Below, piece after piece: positions 41,406 through 50,607 of a DNA stretch of 64,000 bases (positions are counted from its first letter, which is position 1; every line of letters begins with the position of its first letter). The DNA is from Siccibacter turicensis LMG 23730 (lineage in GTDB: Bacteria > Pseudomonadota > Gammaproteobacteria > Enterobacterales > Enterobacteriaceae), in NCBI RefSeq assembly GCF_000463155.2, contig NZ_AWFZ01000061.1:297294-361293 (forward strand), written 5' to 3'. The position numbers were made by a program, and so were the translations under genes. The notes beneath the pieces were generated by a model that saw only the letters and a program-made list of their open reading frames with translations, did not search any database and was not told where the DNA came from.

Positions 41406-41524
41406 CGGAGATTTCCCATCTGGTTTCAACTGGGCAGTTTATAAACAAACGCGCGGTAGTATAAAGGCAAGCCAGGAGCATTGATATGTCAATTTCATCC
41501 GTAGCGCCAGGGAGGTCGCCGATT

Positions 41525-42334
41525 ATGACATACGAGCAATGGCAGATAGGTCTGGAAATTCAAGAAGATGGCATCAGGGCGCTGGCGCTGACCGCGCGGC
41601 GGGGGGCGCTGCGGCTGCGCCGCTGGTGGCAGTTGCCGCTGCCGCACGGTTGCCTTGTCGGCGGGGTGGTGGCGGAGCCGGAGGCGCTCACCGCGGTACT
41701 GCGGCAGTGGCGCAAAACCCTGCCGGGGTGGCATCGCCTGAGGCTGGGTTTTCCGGCACATCGCACTCTGCTTCGTCAGGTCCCGCTACCGACCGCGAGG
41801 CTCAGCGAGCCGGAGTGTGAACGTTACATCGCCGGTGCTGCCGCGCGGCAGGTGGGGGTTGCCGCTGAGACGCTCGCGCTTGATTACCATCCCACTGCCG
41901 ATGGCAAAGCGTTGTCGGTCATCGCGGCGCAGCAGGGTGAAGTGGCATGCCTGATGCGCTGCGCGCGCCAGGCCCGGCTCAACCTGACGGCGATCACGCC
42001 CGATGCCAGCGCCCCCGGGGCGCTGGTCAGGCATCTTAGCGCGCCGTTGCGCGGGCTGGTGAGCTGGCACAGCGGGAAGTGGTATCTGGCGTGTGACACC
42101 CACTGGGGATGGGGCGAACCCCCCGCTGTCGCCACCTTTGAACAGGCGTGCGCGCTGCTCGGTATGGCGCCGCATGACGCGGCCTGGTGCGCCCTGCCTG
42201 CCGGGGTGGCGGCACCGGAGGCGCAGGCCTTCGATCCATGGCGTACCTTTACCCACCTGCAGCCCCCGCTGCCGCTCGAGCCGGAAAAGTGGCTGGTGCC
42301 CATCGGGCTGGCGGTGGGGGAGGCGATGTCATGA
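41525..42334 (+). CDS. hofM: HofM, PilM-like protein of the DNA-utilisation operon
   Basis: This 269-residue protein corresponds to E. coli HofM, a PilM/FtsA-like component of a pilus-related assembly that is needed in E. coli for growth on DNA. The ATG at 41525 follows GGGAGGT by about 8 bases, and the start has the family pattern of a short N-terminus before WQIGLEIQ; an earlier frame from 41486 is less likely. The sequence is only moderately conserved but shares FPAHRTL and ITPDASA with E. coli HofM. Its stop overlaps hofN by ATGA. Confidence rests partly on the operon context. Confidence 0.88.
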   Translation: MTYEQWQIGLEIQEDGIRALALTARRGALRLRRWWQLPLPHGCLVGGVVAEPEALTAVLRQWRKTLPGWHRLRLGFPAHRTLLRQVPLPTARLSEPECERYIAGAAARQVGVAAETLALDYHPTADGKALSVIAAQQGEVACLMRCARQARLNLTAITPDASAPGALVRHLSAPLRGLVSWHSGKWYLACDTHWGWGEPPAVATFEQACALLGMAPHDAAWCALPAGVAAPEAQAFDPWRTFTHLQPPLPLEPEKWLVPIGLAVGEAMS

Positions 42335-42876
42335 GCGTGCAGCCCAATCTTCTCGCCTGGCGAGCGATGCAGCGCAGGCAGCGCCTGCGTGTCTGGGGGC
42401 TGCTGCTGATCGGCTCGCAGCTTATCGTCCTGGCCACGACCTTCGCCCAGCGGACGGCAACGCCCGCAGCGACGGGGCGGCTATGGGAGGAGCATACCCG
42501 CGCGTTACAGGCGGCGCTGGCATCGCGCGTCACCGCGATAAGCGCGCTGGCCACAGAGGTTGGCGCGGCCCAGGCATCCGCGCAGCAACGCGCCCTCCGG
42601 CTTGCGGAAAATCGCCACTGGCAGTCCCGGCTCACGGCGCTGGAGGCGGCGATGCCGGATGACCTCTGGCTGACGCAGTTACAGTTCAGCGGCAGGGCGA
42701 TTATCGCCACCGGCTTTGCCCGTACCCCGGCGGCGCTGGCCGCTTTCGACGCGCAGCCCTGGCCCGGTCCGGCGTTTTCAGCCCCGGCGCCTGGCGCAAC
42801 CGGCCGCAACGAGCAGGGGCAGTTCGCCTTTAGCCTGCGCTGGGCTCAGGAGGGGAACCATGCCCGGATGGATTGA
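42331..42876 (+). CDS. hofN: HofN, PilN-like protein
   Basis: The 181-residue protein starts with a cytoplasmic Arg-rich segment (RAMQRRQRLR) followed by one transmembrane helix (WGLLLIGSQLIVLATTF, about 21-37) and an Ala-rich periplasmic region with coiled-coil character, typical of PilN. It corresponds to E. coli HofN (about 179 residues). It begins by a four-base overlap with hofM, and the hofO start lies inside its last six codons. An upstream ATG at 42187 lies within hofM and is rejected. Confidence 0.86.
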   Translation: MSVQPNLLAWRAMQRRQRLRVWGLLLIGSQLIVLATTFAQRTATPAATGRLWEEHTRALQAALASRVTAISALATEVGAAQASAQQRALRLAENRHWQSRLTALEAAMPDDLWLTQLQFSGRAIIATGFARTPAALAAFDAQPWPGPAFSAPAPGATGRNEQGQFAFSLRWAQEGNHARMD

Positions 42877-43336
42877 GCGCTGGCTGAGCGCATCGGCTAC
42901 GCTGCGGGCCGTCAGTGGCGCCATGGCTATGGTACTGCTGGGCCTGCTCGGGGCGGCAGGCGTAGCCCGACTGACGCCGGTCAATGAGACGCAGCGCTTG
43001 CCCCTTGCCGATGAACGCCTTCGCCTGAGCACGCAACTGCGTCATCTGCCCACCCGACAGGCCCTGGAGCAGCAGCGGGCGCAACTGGCTGGTGAAGCGC
43101 GGCCCGCAACCTTTTCCGCCGTGGCGTTCTGTGCCCGGCATGAGGCGAGCTTCGTAAGCTGGCGGCCGGAAGTGTCCGGCGGCGGAGAACTGGTGGCTGA
43201 TGCCGACTGGGCAAAGGCGCCGGGGCTGTTTGCCACGCTCAGTCCCTTTTGGCTCAGCGTCTCAGGGTTCACGCTGGCCCCGGTCAACGGACGCCTGCGT
43301 CTGACGCTGAACCTGGAGCGTGTCGATGCGGGTTAA
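42860..43336 (+). CDS. hofO: HofO, PilO-like protein
   Basis: The 158-residue protein has one transmembrane segment (about residues 14-36, VSGAMAMVLLGLLGAAGVA) and a small periplasmic domain containing LSPFWLSVSGFTL, in the position of PilO in the pilus-like assembly. Its ATG at 42860 follows CAGGAGGGG within hofN and overlaps it by 17 bases. It is named HofO by order and architecture more than by strong sequence identity. The frame overlaps hofP at its end. Confidence 0.82.
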   Translation: MPGWIERWLSASATLRAVSGAMAMVLLGLLGAAGVARLTPVNETQRLPLADERLRLSTQLRHLPTRQALEQQRAQLAGEARPATFSAVAFCARHEASFVSWRPEVSGGGELVADADWAKAPGLFATLSPFWLSVSGFTLAPVNGRLRLTLNLERVDAG

Positions 43337-43772
43337 CTATGTGGCCGGGCTGTTGATCTGTATTCCGCTGTGGGCCTGCGGGCGTGACCCCTTTGCTATG
43401 CCGGGGCAGGGCTGCCAGATGCCGGAGACGGCGTGGTTACTCAAAGGGGTGATGATCGCCGGTGAGCACTCTGTCGCCCTGCTGCAGCATCCTGACGGCA
43501 GCTGGCAGCGCGTCCGGGCGAGAGATACCTTGCCGGGCGGGGTGCGGGTCAGTGCCGTCAGCCGCTATGAGGTGCAGGCCAGCCTGAGGGGCGCCTGCAC
43601 ACAGGAGACGTTACGTTTGACGTATCAAGGAAGAAAAAATGAAGGGAATCATGCTGTGGTTATCACTACTACTCCTGCCCACGCTGGCGCAGGGCGGCCT
43701 GGAAAATCGGGTGTCCCTGACGGTGGACGACGTGCCGGTGGGGCAGGTGCTTCAGGCGCTGGCCGAAAGTGA
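43326..43772 (+). CDS. hofP: HofP, PilP-like protein overlapping hofQ
   Basis: The 148-residue protein begins with a hydrophobic signal-like segment (MRVNYVAGLLICIPLWACG), probably a lipoprotein or secreted signal, since LWACG resembles a lipobox. It is the PilP position of the set, which in type IV pili contacts the secretin. Its last 44 codons overlap hofQ in a different frame by 134 bases, giving a Gly/Ala/Arg-rich tail. E. coli HofP ends in a comparable overlapping tail. It overlaps hofO by 11 bases. The PilP-like function is inferred. Confidence 0.8.
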   Translation: MRVNYVAGLLICIPLWACGRDPFAMPGQGCQMPETAWLLKGVMIAGEHSVALLQHPDGSWQRVRARDTLPGGVRVSAVSRYEVQASLRGACTQETLRLTYQGRKNEGNHAVVITTTPAHAGAGRPGKSGVPDGGRRAGGAGASGAGRK

Positions 43773-44859
43773 AAAGCGCAACCTGGTGCTTGCGCCGGGC
43801 GTGGCGGGTAACGTGTCGTTACAGCTGAACGAGGTGCCCTGGAGCCAGGCGTTTAAGACGGTGATTGAGAGCGCCGGGCTGTATTCACGCCGGGAAGGGA
43901 ACGTATTGCGGGTTTATCCCGGCACCTGGCCTGCGGAGCAAGCGGCCAGACGGGCCGCACAGCAGCCGGCGTCGCTCACCAGCGCCACCCTGCCGTTGCA
44001 TTATGCCGAGGCGGCAGAGCTGGTGGCCAGCATCACCTCTGGCCTGAAACTGCTCAGTCCTCAGGGCGCGCTGGTGGCCGATAAACGCACCAACAGCCTG
44101 ATGGTGCGCGACACCAAAGCCGTGGTGGAGCAACTCAAAGCGCTGATTCGCGACATGGATACGCCGCTCGGGCAGGTCGAGCTGGCGGCACACATTGTCA
44201 CCATGAACCAGCAAAGCCTGCGTGAGCTGGGCGTCAAATGGAGCAACGGCGAAAGCGATGACGGCGGCGTGTCGGTGGCTGCGGATCTGAGCGTTGCCAA
44301 CGCCTCAACCCGGCTTGGCTTTACTATCGGGCGCATCGACGGGCGCATGCTGGCGTTTGAACTCTCGGCGCTTGAGCAGCGACATCAGGTGGAGATTATC
44401 GCCAGCCCGCGTCTGCTGGCCTCCCATCAGCAGCCCGCCAGCATTAAGCAGGGCAGTGAAATCCCCTATCAGGTCTCCAGTGGCGAAAGCGGTGCAACCT
44501 CCGTGGAATTTAAGGAAGCGGTGCTGGGAATGGAAGTTACGCCCGTGATTCAGCAGGGTGGGCGAATTCGTCTGAAATTACGCATCAGCCAGAATATGCC
44601 GGGTCAGGTGCTGCAACAGGCAGAAGGGGAAGTGTTAGCCATTGATAAACAAGAGATTGAAACCATGGTGGATGTCAAAAATGGTGAAACCATTGCGCTG
44701 GGTGGCATCTTTCAGCAAAAGCACAAAGATGGTAGCGATCGTGTCCCGATACTTGGGCAGCTTCCGCTGCTGGGCGGTCTTTTTCGCCATGATGGAAAGG
44801 ATGAAGAGCGGCGCGAACTGGTGGTTTTTATCACGCCAAAACTAGTCGCCGTGAAGTAA
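43639..44859 (+). CDS. hofQ: HofQ, secretin-family DNA transport protein
   Basis: HofQ is the outer-membrane secretin through which, in the E. coli model, double-stranded DNA may enter the periplasm. It has 406 residues. The signal peptide is about 19 residues (MKGIMLWLSLLLLPTLAQG), followed by N0/N1-type domains (VDDVPVGQVLQALAESEKRNLV). The secretin C-terminal core carries IASPRLLASHQQPASIKQG, VEFKEAVLGMEVTP and RRELVVFITPKLV. It closes the hofMNOPQ operon and shares 134 bases with hofP. Confidence 0.93.
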   Translation: MKGIMLWLSLLLLPTLAQGGLENRVSLTVDDVPVGQVLQALAESEKRNLVLAPGVAGNVSLQLNEVPWSQAFKTVIESAGLYSRREGNVLRVYPGTWPAEQAARRAAQQPASLTSATLPLHYAEAAELVASITSGLKLLSPQGALVADKRTNSLMVRDTKAVVEQLKALIRDMDTPLGQVELAAHIVTMNQQSLRELGVKWSNGESDDGGVSVAADLSVANASTRLGFTIGRIDGRMLAFELSALEQRHQVEIIASPRLLASHQQPASIKQGSEIPYQVSSGESGATSVEFKEAVLGMEVTPVIQQGGRIRLKLRISQNMPGQVLQQAEGEVLAIDKQEIETMVDVKNGETIALGGIFQQKHKDGSDRVPILGQLPLLGGLFRHDGKDEERRELVVFITPKLVAVK

Positions 44860-45167
44860 TGTTCGCTGATGAAACCCCTGTTTTTTGTCATAAACCTGGC
44901 TTCGAAGTTTGACGCGCGGAAGGAATTATCATACAAGGAGTACCGATTTGAGCGTCTGTTCAAGCGGCACTTCCGTGAAAGAAGCCTTTCCAACCCTGCG
45001 CGTCAGGCGCGGTGATTTATTCGGTTGCCAAACCCGCTTGAGTATTGAGATAATTTTCAGTCTGACTCTCGCACTATCGCTTATGAGGTTTCAGTTCATG
45101 TCCTGCGGCGCCGGATATATGCAAAGCGGGTTTATCATCAACGAATTGTCTTAGTAGTACCAAAAAA
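44860..45167 (+). promoter_or_regulatory. aroKB leader and promoter region
   Basis: This 308-base gap holds the aroK promoter and untranslated leader. It contains a short in-frame open frame that would encode about 23 residues ([13 protein letters not shown]..., 45083-45154), ending 13 bases before aroK. It lacks a convincing ribosome binding site, so I do not call it a gene. The last 60 bases look unusually A/T-rich and similar, from memory, to the aroK leader in E. coli. Confidence 0.45.
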
Positions 45168-45689
45168 ATGGCAGAGAAACGCAATATCTTTCTGGTTGGG
45201 CCTATGGGTGCCGGCAAAAGCACTATTGGGCGACAGTTAGCTCAACAACTCAATATGGAATTTTACGATTCTGATCAAGAGATTGAGAAACGAACCGGAG
45301 CTGATGTGGGCTGGGTCTTCGATGTAGAAGGCGAAGAAGGTTTCCGCGATCGCGAAGAAAAAGTGATCAATGAACTAACGGAAAAGCAGGGTATTGTGCT
45401 GGCTACCGGCGGCGGTTCCGTGAAATCACGTGAAACCCGTAACCGACTCTCCGCCCGTGGTGTGGTGGTCTACCTTGAAACCACTATCGAGAAGCAGCTG
45501 GCGCGTACGCAGCGTGATAAAAAACGCCCACTGTTACAGGTAGAGACGCCGCCGCGCGAGGTGCTTGAAGCCCTGGCGAACGAGCGCAATCCACTGTATG
45601 AAGAAATTGCGGACGTTACGGTTCGCACTGACGACCAGAGCGCTAAAGTGGTCGCAAACCAGATTATTCATATGCTGGAAAACAACTGA
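45168..45689 (+). CDS. aroK: Shikimate kinase I
   Basis: AroK phosphorylates shikimate at the 3-hydroxyl in the chorismate pathway. It has 173 residues, the E. coli length. Walker A GPMGAGKS is at 11-18, the shikimate-binding DSDQEIEK follows, and the lid and RDKKRPLLQ segment is present. It is followed 59 bases later by aroB, forming the aroKB-damX-dam-rpe-gph-trpS superoperon. Confidence 0.97.
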   Translation: MAEKRNIFLVGPMGAGKSTIGRQLAQQLNMEFYDSDQEIEKRTGADVGWVFDVEGEEGFRDREEKVINELTEKQGIVLATGGGSVKSRETRNRLSARGVVVYLETTIEKQLARTQRDKKRPLLQVETPPREVLEALANERNPLYEEIADVTVRTDDQSAKVVANQIIHMLENN

Positions 45690-45748
45690 TTCTGGCTTAC
45701 TCACACACTTGCCTGCGGGTATAAGTAAAAGAAGGTGGGCTTCGCGTC

Positions 45749-46837
45749 ATGGAGAGGATTACCGTCACTCTCGGGGAACGTAGTTACCCAATCACCATCG
45801 CAGCCGGATTATTTAACGATCCGGCTTCTTTCTGGCCGTTGAAAGCAGGCGATCAGGCGATGCTGGTCACCAATGAAACGCTGGCCCCGGTTTATCTGGC
45901 AAAAGTGCGTCAGGTGCTCGAAGCGGCAGGTGTGAACGTTGATCAGGTCATTCTTCCAGACGGGGAGCAGTTTAAAAGCCTCTCCGTTCTGGATACCGTA
46001 TTTACCGCGCTGCTGGAAAAACCCCACGCCCGCGATACCACACTGATCGCCTTAGGCGGCGGTGTCATTGGCGATCTGACCGGCTTTGCGGCGGCCAGCT
46101 ACCAGCGCGGCGTCCGTTTTATTCAGGTCCCTACCACCCTGCTTTCGCAGGTGGACTCCTCCGTCGGCGGCAAAACGGCCGTCAACCATCCCCTCGGCAA
46201 AAACATGATCGGCGCGTTCTATCAGCCCGCGTCGGTGGTGGTGGATCTGGATTGCCTGAAGACGCTGCCCGCCCGCGAGCTGGCGTCGGGTCTGGCGGAA
46301 GTGATCAAATACGGCATCATTCTTGACGCGGCGTTCTTCAGCTGGCTCGAAGAGCATCTGGATGCGCTGCTGGCGCTCGACGGCACTGCGATGGCGTACT
46401 GCATTCGCCGCTGCTGCGAGATCAAAGCCGATGTGGTCGCCGCTGACGAACGCGAAAGCGGGCTGCGCGCGCTGTTAAACCTGGGGCATACCTTCGGCCA
46501 CGCCATTGAGGCGCATATGGGGTATGGCAACTGGCTGCACGGCGAGGCGGTAGCAGCGGGCATGGTAATGGCCGCCCGCACGGCACAGCGTCTCGGTCAG
46601 TTCAGCGAGCAGGAGACGGCGCGGGTAATCACCTTGCTGACCCGCGCGGGTCTGCCGGTCACCGGCCCGGAGACAATGGCGCCTGAAGACTACCTGCCGC
46701 ACATGATGCGTGATAAAAAAGTATTGGGCGGCGAGCTGCGTCTGGTGCTCCCGCTGGGTATTGGGAACAGTGAGCTGCGAAGCGGCGTGCCGCATGATGT
46801 GGTATTAAGCGCCATCGCGGATTGTCAGTCCGCATAG
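45749..46837 (+). CDS. aroB: 3-dehydroquinate synthase
   Basis: AroB cyclises DAHP to 3-dehydroquinate using NAD and a divalent metal. It has 362 residues, as in E. coli. The NAD-binding [14 protein letters not shown], the phosphate-binding [15 protein letters not shown] and the metal-ligand GHTFGHAIE are intact. It is downstream of aroK, with damX 173 bases further on. Confidence 0.97.
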   Translation: MERITVTLGERSYPITIAAGLFNDPASFWPLKAGDQAMLVTNETLAPVYLAKVRQVLEAAGVNVDQVILPDGEQFKSLSVLDTVFTALLEKPHARDTTLIALGGGVIGDLTGFAAASYQRGVRFIQVPTTLLSQVDSSVGGKTAVNHPLGKNMIGAFYQPASVVVDLDCLKTLPARELASGLAEVIKYGIILDAAFFSWLEEHLDALLALDGTAMAYCIRRCCEIKADVVAADERESGLRALLNLGHTFGHAIEAHMGYGNWLHGEAVAAGMVMAARTAQRLGQFSEQETARVITLLTRAGLPVTGPETMAPEDYLPHMMRDKKVLGGELRLVLPLGIGNSELRSGVPHDVVLSAIADCQSA

Positions 46838-46931
46838 CCCGTACGCAACGCTGCGCGGGTTAACGATTCGTATAAATACCGTCGTTTCCGCTACGTTATG
46901 CAGTAACGGGTCATATTATTAGAGGGTCTGG

Positions 46932-46952
46932 TCGCCGCAGTCGGGCGATTTT
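46932..46952 (+). terminator. Weak hairpin between aroB and damX
   Basis: TCGCC (46932-46936) can pair with GGCGA (46944-46948), followed by TTTTT. The stem is only five pairs, so this is at most a partial attenuator inside the operon. Confidence 0.4.
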
Positions 46953-47010
46953 TAACTTTGGGTAAGGCGTCACGTCGCAAGACAGGCCGAACCTTTGAGT
47001 GGGGTGTTAA

Positions 47011-48252
47011 ATGGATGAGTTCAAACCAGAAGACGAGCTGAAACCCGATCCCAGCGATCGTCCTGCCCGCGGTCGTAAAACCGGCGGTAACAACGAACCA
47101 CAGATCAATTTTGATGATGTGGATCTGGATGGGGACGATCCGCGCCCGTCACGCGCGCGCCGCACGCGTGAGCGTGATGAGGATGACTATCCGGCCGATG
47201 AGGCGCTGGCTGAAGACGACGCCGCGCCGCGTCCGCGCCGACGCAAAAGCAAAGCGGCTCCGGCTAAAGGGCCCGTGTCTCGTCAGCATCTGATGATGGG
47301 CCTCGGCATTCTGGTGCTGCTGCTGCTTATCTTCGGCATTGGCTCCGCGCTCAACATCCCGAATACCGATAACGCCACCGCTGATAAACAGCCGGCCGAG
47401 CGCAGCATCGATCTCTCCGGCAACAGCGAGACGGCGGCGAACCAGGCAAACGGCGCCCAGCCGCAGCCGGGTATTACGTCGGCGGCTAACCCTGCCGCGC
47501 CGCAGGAGATCTCCGTTCCGCCGGTTGCCGCTACGCCAACCGAAGGCCAGGCTCCCGCCACGCCGGATAACCAGCGTCGCGTTGAGGTGCCGGGCGATCT
47601 GAACAATGCCCTGACCCAACAGCAGGGCCAGATTGATAACGTGGCCTCCGGATCTACCCTGCCGACCGAACCTGCCACGGTGGCAGCGATTCACGGCAGC
47701 GAGCCTGCGCGTGCCGCGACAACCCGTACCCCACAGCCGACCGGCACCAAAGCGGCCCCGGTTCGCGAACGTCAGCGTGCGGTGATTGAGCCTGCGCCAC
47801 GTAAAACGGAAACGGCCCAGAGCAAACCGCAAACCACCACCAAAACCAGCGAGCCGAAAGCCGCAGCGGCGAAACCGACAGCCCCGGCAGCCAGCGCTGC
47901 ACCGAAAGCGGCGGCCTCTGCTGCACCGTCCAGCGCGGCAGCCTCTGCCAGCGGCGGCGCAACCGGCAACGTCAACGCCCTGAAATCCGCGCCGGGTAAC
48001 CACTACACCCTGCAGCTGAGCAGTTCATCGAACTACAACAACCTTAACGCCTGGGCGAAGAAAGAGAACCTGAGCAACGTGGTGGTGTATAAAACCACCC
48101 GCAACGGGCAGCCGTGGTATGTACTCGTCAGCGGCGTGTACGCCAGCAAAGACGAAGCGCGCCGCGCGGTTAATACGCTACCGGCTGACGTTCAGGCCAA
48201 AAATCCGTGGGCAAAACCAATTCATCAGGTTCAGGCCGATTTGAAACAATGA
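47011..48252 (+). CDS. damX: Cell division protein DamX (SPOR domain)
   Basis: DamX is a septal-ring protein anchored in the inner membrane with a C-terminal SPOR domain that binds denuded peptidoglycan. The 413-residue protein has an acidic/basic cytoplasmic region, one transmembrane helix at about 94-112 ([18 protein letters not shown]), a Pro/Ala/Thr-rich linker and a SPOR domain from about residue 335 ([20 protein letters not shown]). The E. coli protein has 428 residues, and the difference falls in the linker. It precedes dam in the operon. Confidence 0.95.
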   Translation: MDEFKPEDELKPDPSDRPARGRKTGGNNEPQINFDDVDLDGDDPRPSRARRTRERDEDDYPADEALAEDDAAPRPRRRKSKAAPAKGPVSRQHLMMGLGILVLLLLIFGIGSALNIPNTDNATADKQPAERSIDLSGNSETAANQANGAQPQPGITSAANPAAPQEISVPPVAATPTEGQAPATPDNQRRVEVPGDLNNALTQQQGQIDNVASGSTLPTEPATVAAIHGSEPARAATTRTPQPTGTKAAPVRERQRAVIEPAPRKTETAQSKPQTTTKTSEPKAAAAKPTAPAASAAPKAAASAAPSSAAASASGGATGNVNALKSAPGNHYTLQLSSSSNYNNLNAWAKKENLSNVVVYKTTRNGQPWYVLVSGVYASKDEARRAVNTLPADVQAKNPWAKPIHQVQADLKQ

Positions 48253-48316
48253 GTAAAGCGCAGAATGCTGTCGGAGCCTCCCTCCACAGCGAGAGCAGGT
48301 AAATCAGTCGGACAGC

Positions 48317-49132
48317 ATGAAAAAAAATCGCGCTTTTCTTAAGTGGGCAGGGGGCAAATACCCCCTGCTCGATGAAATAAAACTCCATCTCCCGCAGGGA
48401 GATTGCCTTGTCGAACCTTTTGTCGGCGCCGGTTCGGTGTTTCTTAATACCGGCTATCAGCGCTACATTCTGGCAGACATCAACAGCGATCTGATTGACC
48501 TCTATAACACGGTAAAAACCCGTACCGACGAGTACGTCAGCGAGGCACGCAAGCTGTTTGCCCCGGAAACGAACGCCTCGGAAACCTACTATCAGCTGCG
48601 CAGTGAATTCAACCAGAGCCGCGATCCCTTCCGGCGCGGCCTGCTGTTTTTGTATCTGAACCGACATGGCTACAATGGTCTGTGTCGCTACAATCTGCGC
48701 GGTGAGTTTAACGTGCCGTTTGGCCGCTATAAGCGCCCCTACTTTCCCGAAGCGGAGCTTTATCACTTCGCCGAGCGGGCGCAGTGCGCTGAGTTTTTCT
48801 GCGAGTCTTATGAGGCGAGCATGGGGCGAGCCCAGCAGGGCAACGTCGTGTATTGCGATCCGCCTTACGCTCCCCTTTCGCTGACGGCAAACTTTACGGC
48901 CTACCACACCAACAGTTTCGGGCTCGGACAGCAGCAGCACCTTGCCGAACTGGCCGAAGGGCTGAAGCGTAACCGCGTGCCGGTACTGATATCGAATCAC
49001 GATACCCTGCTGACGCGCGAGTGGTATCAGGGCGCAGACTCGCTGAAAGTAGTGAAAGTCCGGCGCAGCATCAGCAGCAACGGTGGAACGCGTAAGAAGG
49101 TGGACGAACTGCTGGCGCTGTACAAAGGCTGA
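48317..49132 (+). CDS. dam: DNA adenine methylase (GATC-specific)
   Basis: Dam methylates adenine in GATC and governs mismatch repair, replication timing and regulation. The 271-residue alpha-group N6-adenine methyltransferase has the AdoMet motif FVGAGS at 35-40 and catalytic DPPY at 181-184. The N-terminus AFLKWAGGKYPLLDE is as in E. coli. It ends at ALYKG, about seven residues shorter than E. coli Dam (which ends with PGVVSPAKK). This is a minor C-terminal truncation outside the catalytic core and is unlikely to abolish activity. Confidence 0.97.
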   Translation: MKKNRAFLKWAGGKYPLLDEIKLHLPQGDCLVEPFVGAGSVFLNTGYQRYILADINSDLIDLYNTVKTRTDEYVSEARKLFAPETNASETYYQLRSEFNQSRDPFRRGLLFLYLNRHGYNGLCRYNLRGEFNVPFGRYKRPYFPEAELYHFAERAQCAEFFCESYEASMGRAQQGNVVYCDPPYAPLSLTANFTAYHTNSFGLGQQQHLAELAEGLKRNRVPVLISNHDTLLTREWYQGADSLKVVKVRRSISSNGGTRKKVDELLALYKG

Positions 49133-49175
49133 GCCGGTACGCCGCCACACAGATGCATAATTGATGGAGAAGCGG

Positions 49176-49853
49176 ATGAAACAGTTTTTGATTGCCCCCT
49201 CTATTCTGTCGGCGGATTTCGCCAGGCTGGGTGAAGACACCGCGAAGGTGCTGACGGCGGGAGCCGACGTGGTCCATTTCGACGTGATGGATAACCATTA
49301 CGTGCCGAACCTGACCATCGGGCCGATGGTCCTCAAGGCGCTGCGCAACTACGGCATTACCGCTCCGATCGACGTACATCTGATGGTGAAACCCGTCGAT
49401 CGCATCATTCCTGACTTTGCTGCCGCTGGCGCCAGCATCATCACCTTCCACCCGGAAGCGTCCGAACACATCGACCGCTCGCTGCAGCTGATTAAAGAGC
49501 AGGGCTGTAAAGCGGGCCTGGTGTTTAACCCGGCGACGCCGCTGAGCTATCTCGACCACGTCATGGACAAGCTGGATGTGATCCTGTTGATGTCGGTTAA
49601 CCCGGGCTTCGGTGGGCAGTCCTTTATTCCGCATACCCTCGACAAGCTGCGCGAGGTGCGCCAGCGCATCGACGCGTCCGGGCGCGATATTCGCCTCGAA
49701 GTCGACGGCGGCGTAAAAGTGAATAATATCGCGGACATCGCCGCGGCCGGCGCAGACATGTTCGTCGCAGGCTCGGCCATTTTCGACCAGCCGGACTACA
49801 AAGCGGTCATCGACGAGATGCGCAGCGAACTGGCAAAGGTAGCGCATGGATAA
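49176..49853 (+). CDS. rpe: Ribulose-phosphate 3-epimerase
   Basis: Rpe interconverts ribulose-5-phosphate and xylulose-5-phosphate in the pentose phosphate pathway. At 225 residues it equals the E. coli length. The TIM-barrel motifs [18 protein letters not shown] and [10 protein letters not shown], and the metal-binding histidines and aspartates, are intact. The ATG at 49176 follows GGAGAAGCGG and gives MKQFLIAPS; an ATG at 49161 is five codons upstream. The stop overlaps gph by 8 bases. Confidence 0.97.
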   Translation: MKQFLIAPSILSADFARLGEDTAKVLTAGADVVHFDVMDNHYVPNLTIGPMVLKALRNYGITAPIDVHLMVKPVDRIIPDFAAAGASIITFHPEASEHIDRSLQLIKEQGCKAGLVFNPATPLSYLDHVMDKLDVILLMSVNPGFGGQSFIPHTLDKLREVRQRIDASGRDIRLEVDGGVKVNNIADIAAAGADMFVAGSAIFDQPDYKAVIDEMRSELAKVAHG

Positions 49854-50607
49854 GTCAGAAATGATTCGCGGTGTTGCGTTCGATCTCGACGGTACGCTGG
49901 TCGACAGCGCGCCGGGGCTGGCCCACGCGGTGGACATGGCGCTGTACGCGCTAGAGTTGCCGCAGCCGGGCGAAGCGCGGGTAATTACCTGGATTGGCAA
50001 CGGCGCAGATGTGCTGATGGAGCGCGCCCTGAGCTGGGCACGTCAGGAGCGCGCCACGCTGCGTGCCGCGGCGGGCAAATCCCGCATCGATGAGGCTGAT
50101 ATTCCTCAGGAAGAGCAGGCGCGGGTGCTGCGTAAGCTGTTTGATCGCTATTACGCCGAGAGCGTGGAAGGGGGCAGCACGCTGTTCCCGGACGTGGAAG
50201 CGACTCTGGCTGCGCTGCACGCTAACGGCACGCCGATGGCTCTGGTGACCAACAAACCAACGCCGTTCGTGGCTCCGCTGCTGGCGTCCCTGAATATCGC
50301 CCGCTACTTTAGCGTTGTCATCGGCGGCGACGATGTGCAGAACAAAAAGCCGCATCCTGAACCGCTGCTGATGGTCGCCAAAAACCTGGATCTGGCCCCG
50401 TCGTCGCTGCTCTTTGTCGGCGACTCACGCAATGATATTCTCGCCGCTCAGGCTGCCGGTTTCGTCTCCGTCGGCCTGACCTACGGCTACAACTACGGTG
50501 AAGCGATTGCCCTGAGCAAGCCGGACCACGTGTTCGATCGCTTCAGCGACATCCTGCCCATCTTCGGGCTTTCGCACAGTGACAATCAGGAAACAGAAAA
50601 TGAGTAA
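49846..50607 (+). CDS. gph: Phosphoglycolate phosphatase
   Basis: Gph clears 2-phosphoglycolate formed during repair of 3'-phosphoglycolate DNA ends. It is a HAD hydrolase of 253 residues. Motif I is [10 protein letters not shown] with catalytic Asp13 and Asp15, motif II is in LVTNKPTP, and motif IV is FVGDSRNDI. It overlaps rpe by 8 bases and trpS by 8 bases, so it sits inside a tightly packed translational unit. Confidence 0.97.
   Translation: MDKSEMIRGVAFDLDGTLVDSAPGLAHAVDMALYALELPQPGEARVITWIGNGADVLMERALSWARQERATLRAAAGKSRIDEADIPQEEQARVLRKLFDRYYAESVEGGSTLFPDVEATLAALHANGTPMALVTNKPTPFVAPLLASLNIARYFSVVIGGDDVQNKKPHPEPLLMVAKNLDLAPSSLLFVGDSRNDILAAQAAGFVSVGLTYGYNYGEAIALSKPDHVFDRFSDILPIFGLSHSDNQETENE

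Noticed and set aside
45083-45154. Leader peptide gene before aroK
   Set aside because: No convincing ribosome binding site or conservation is visible from this sequence, so it is listed only as a finding.
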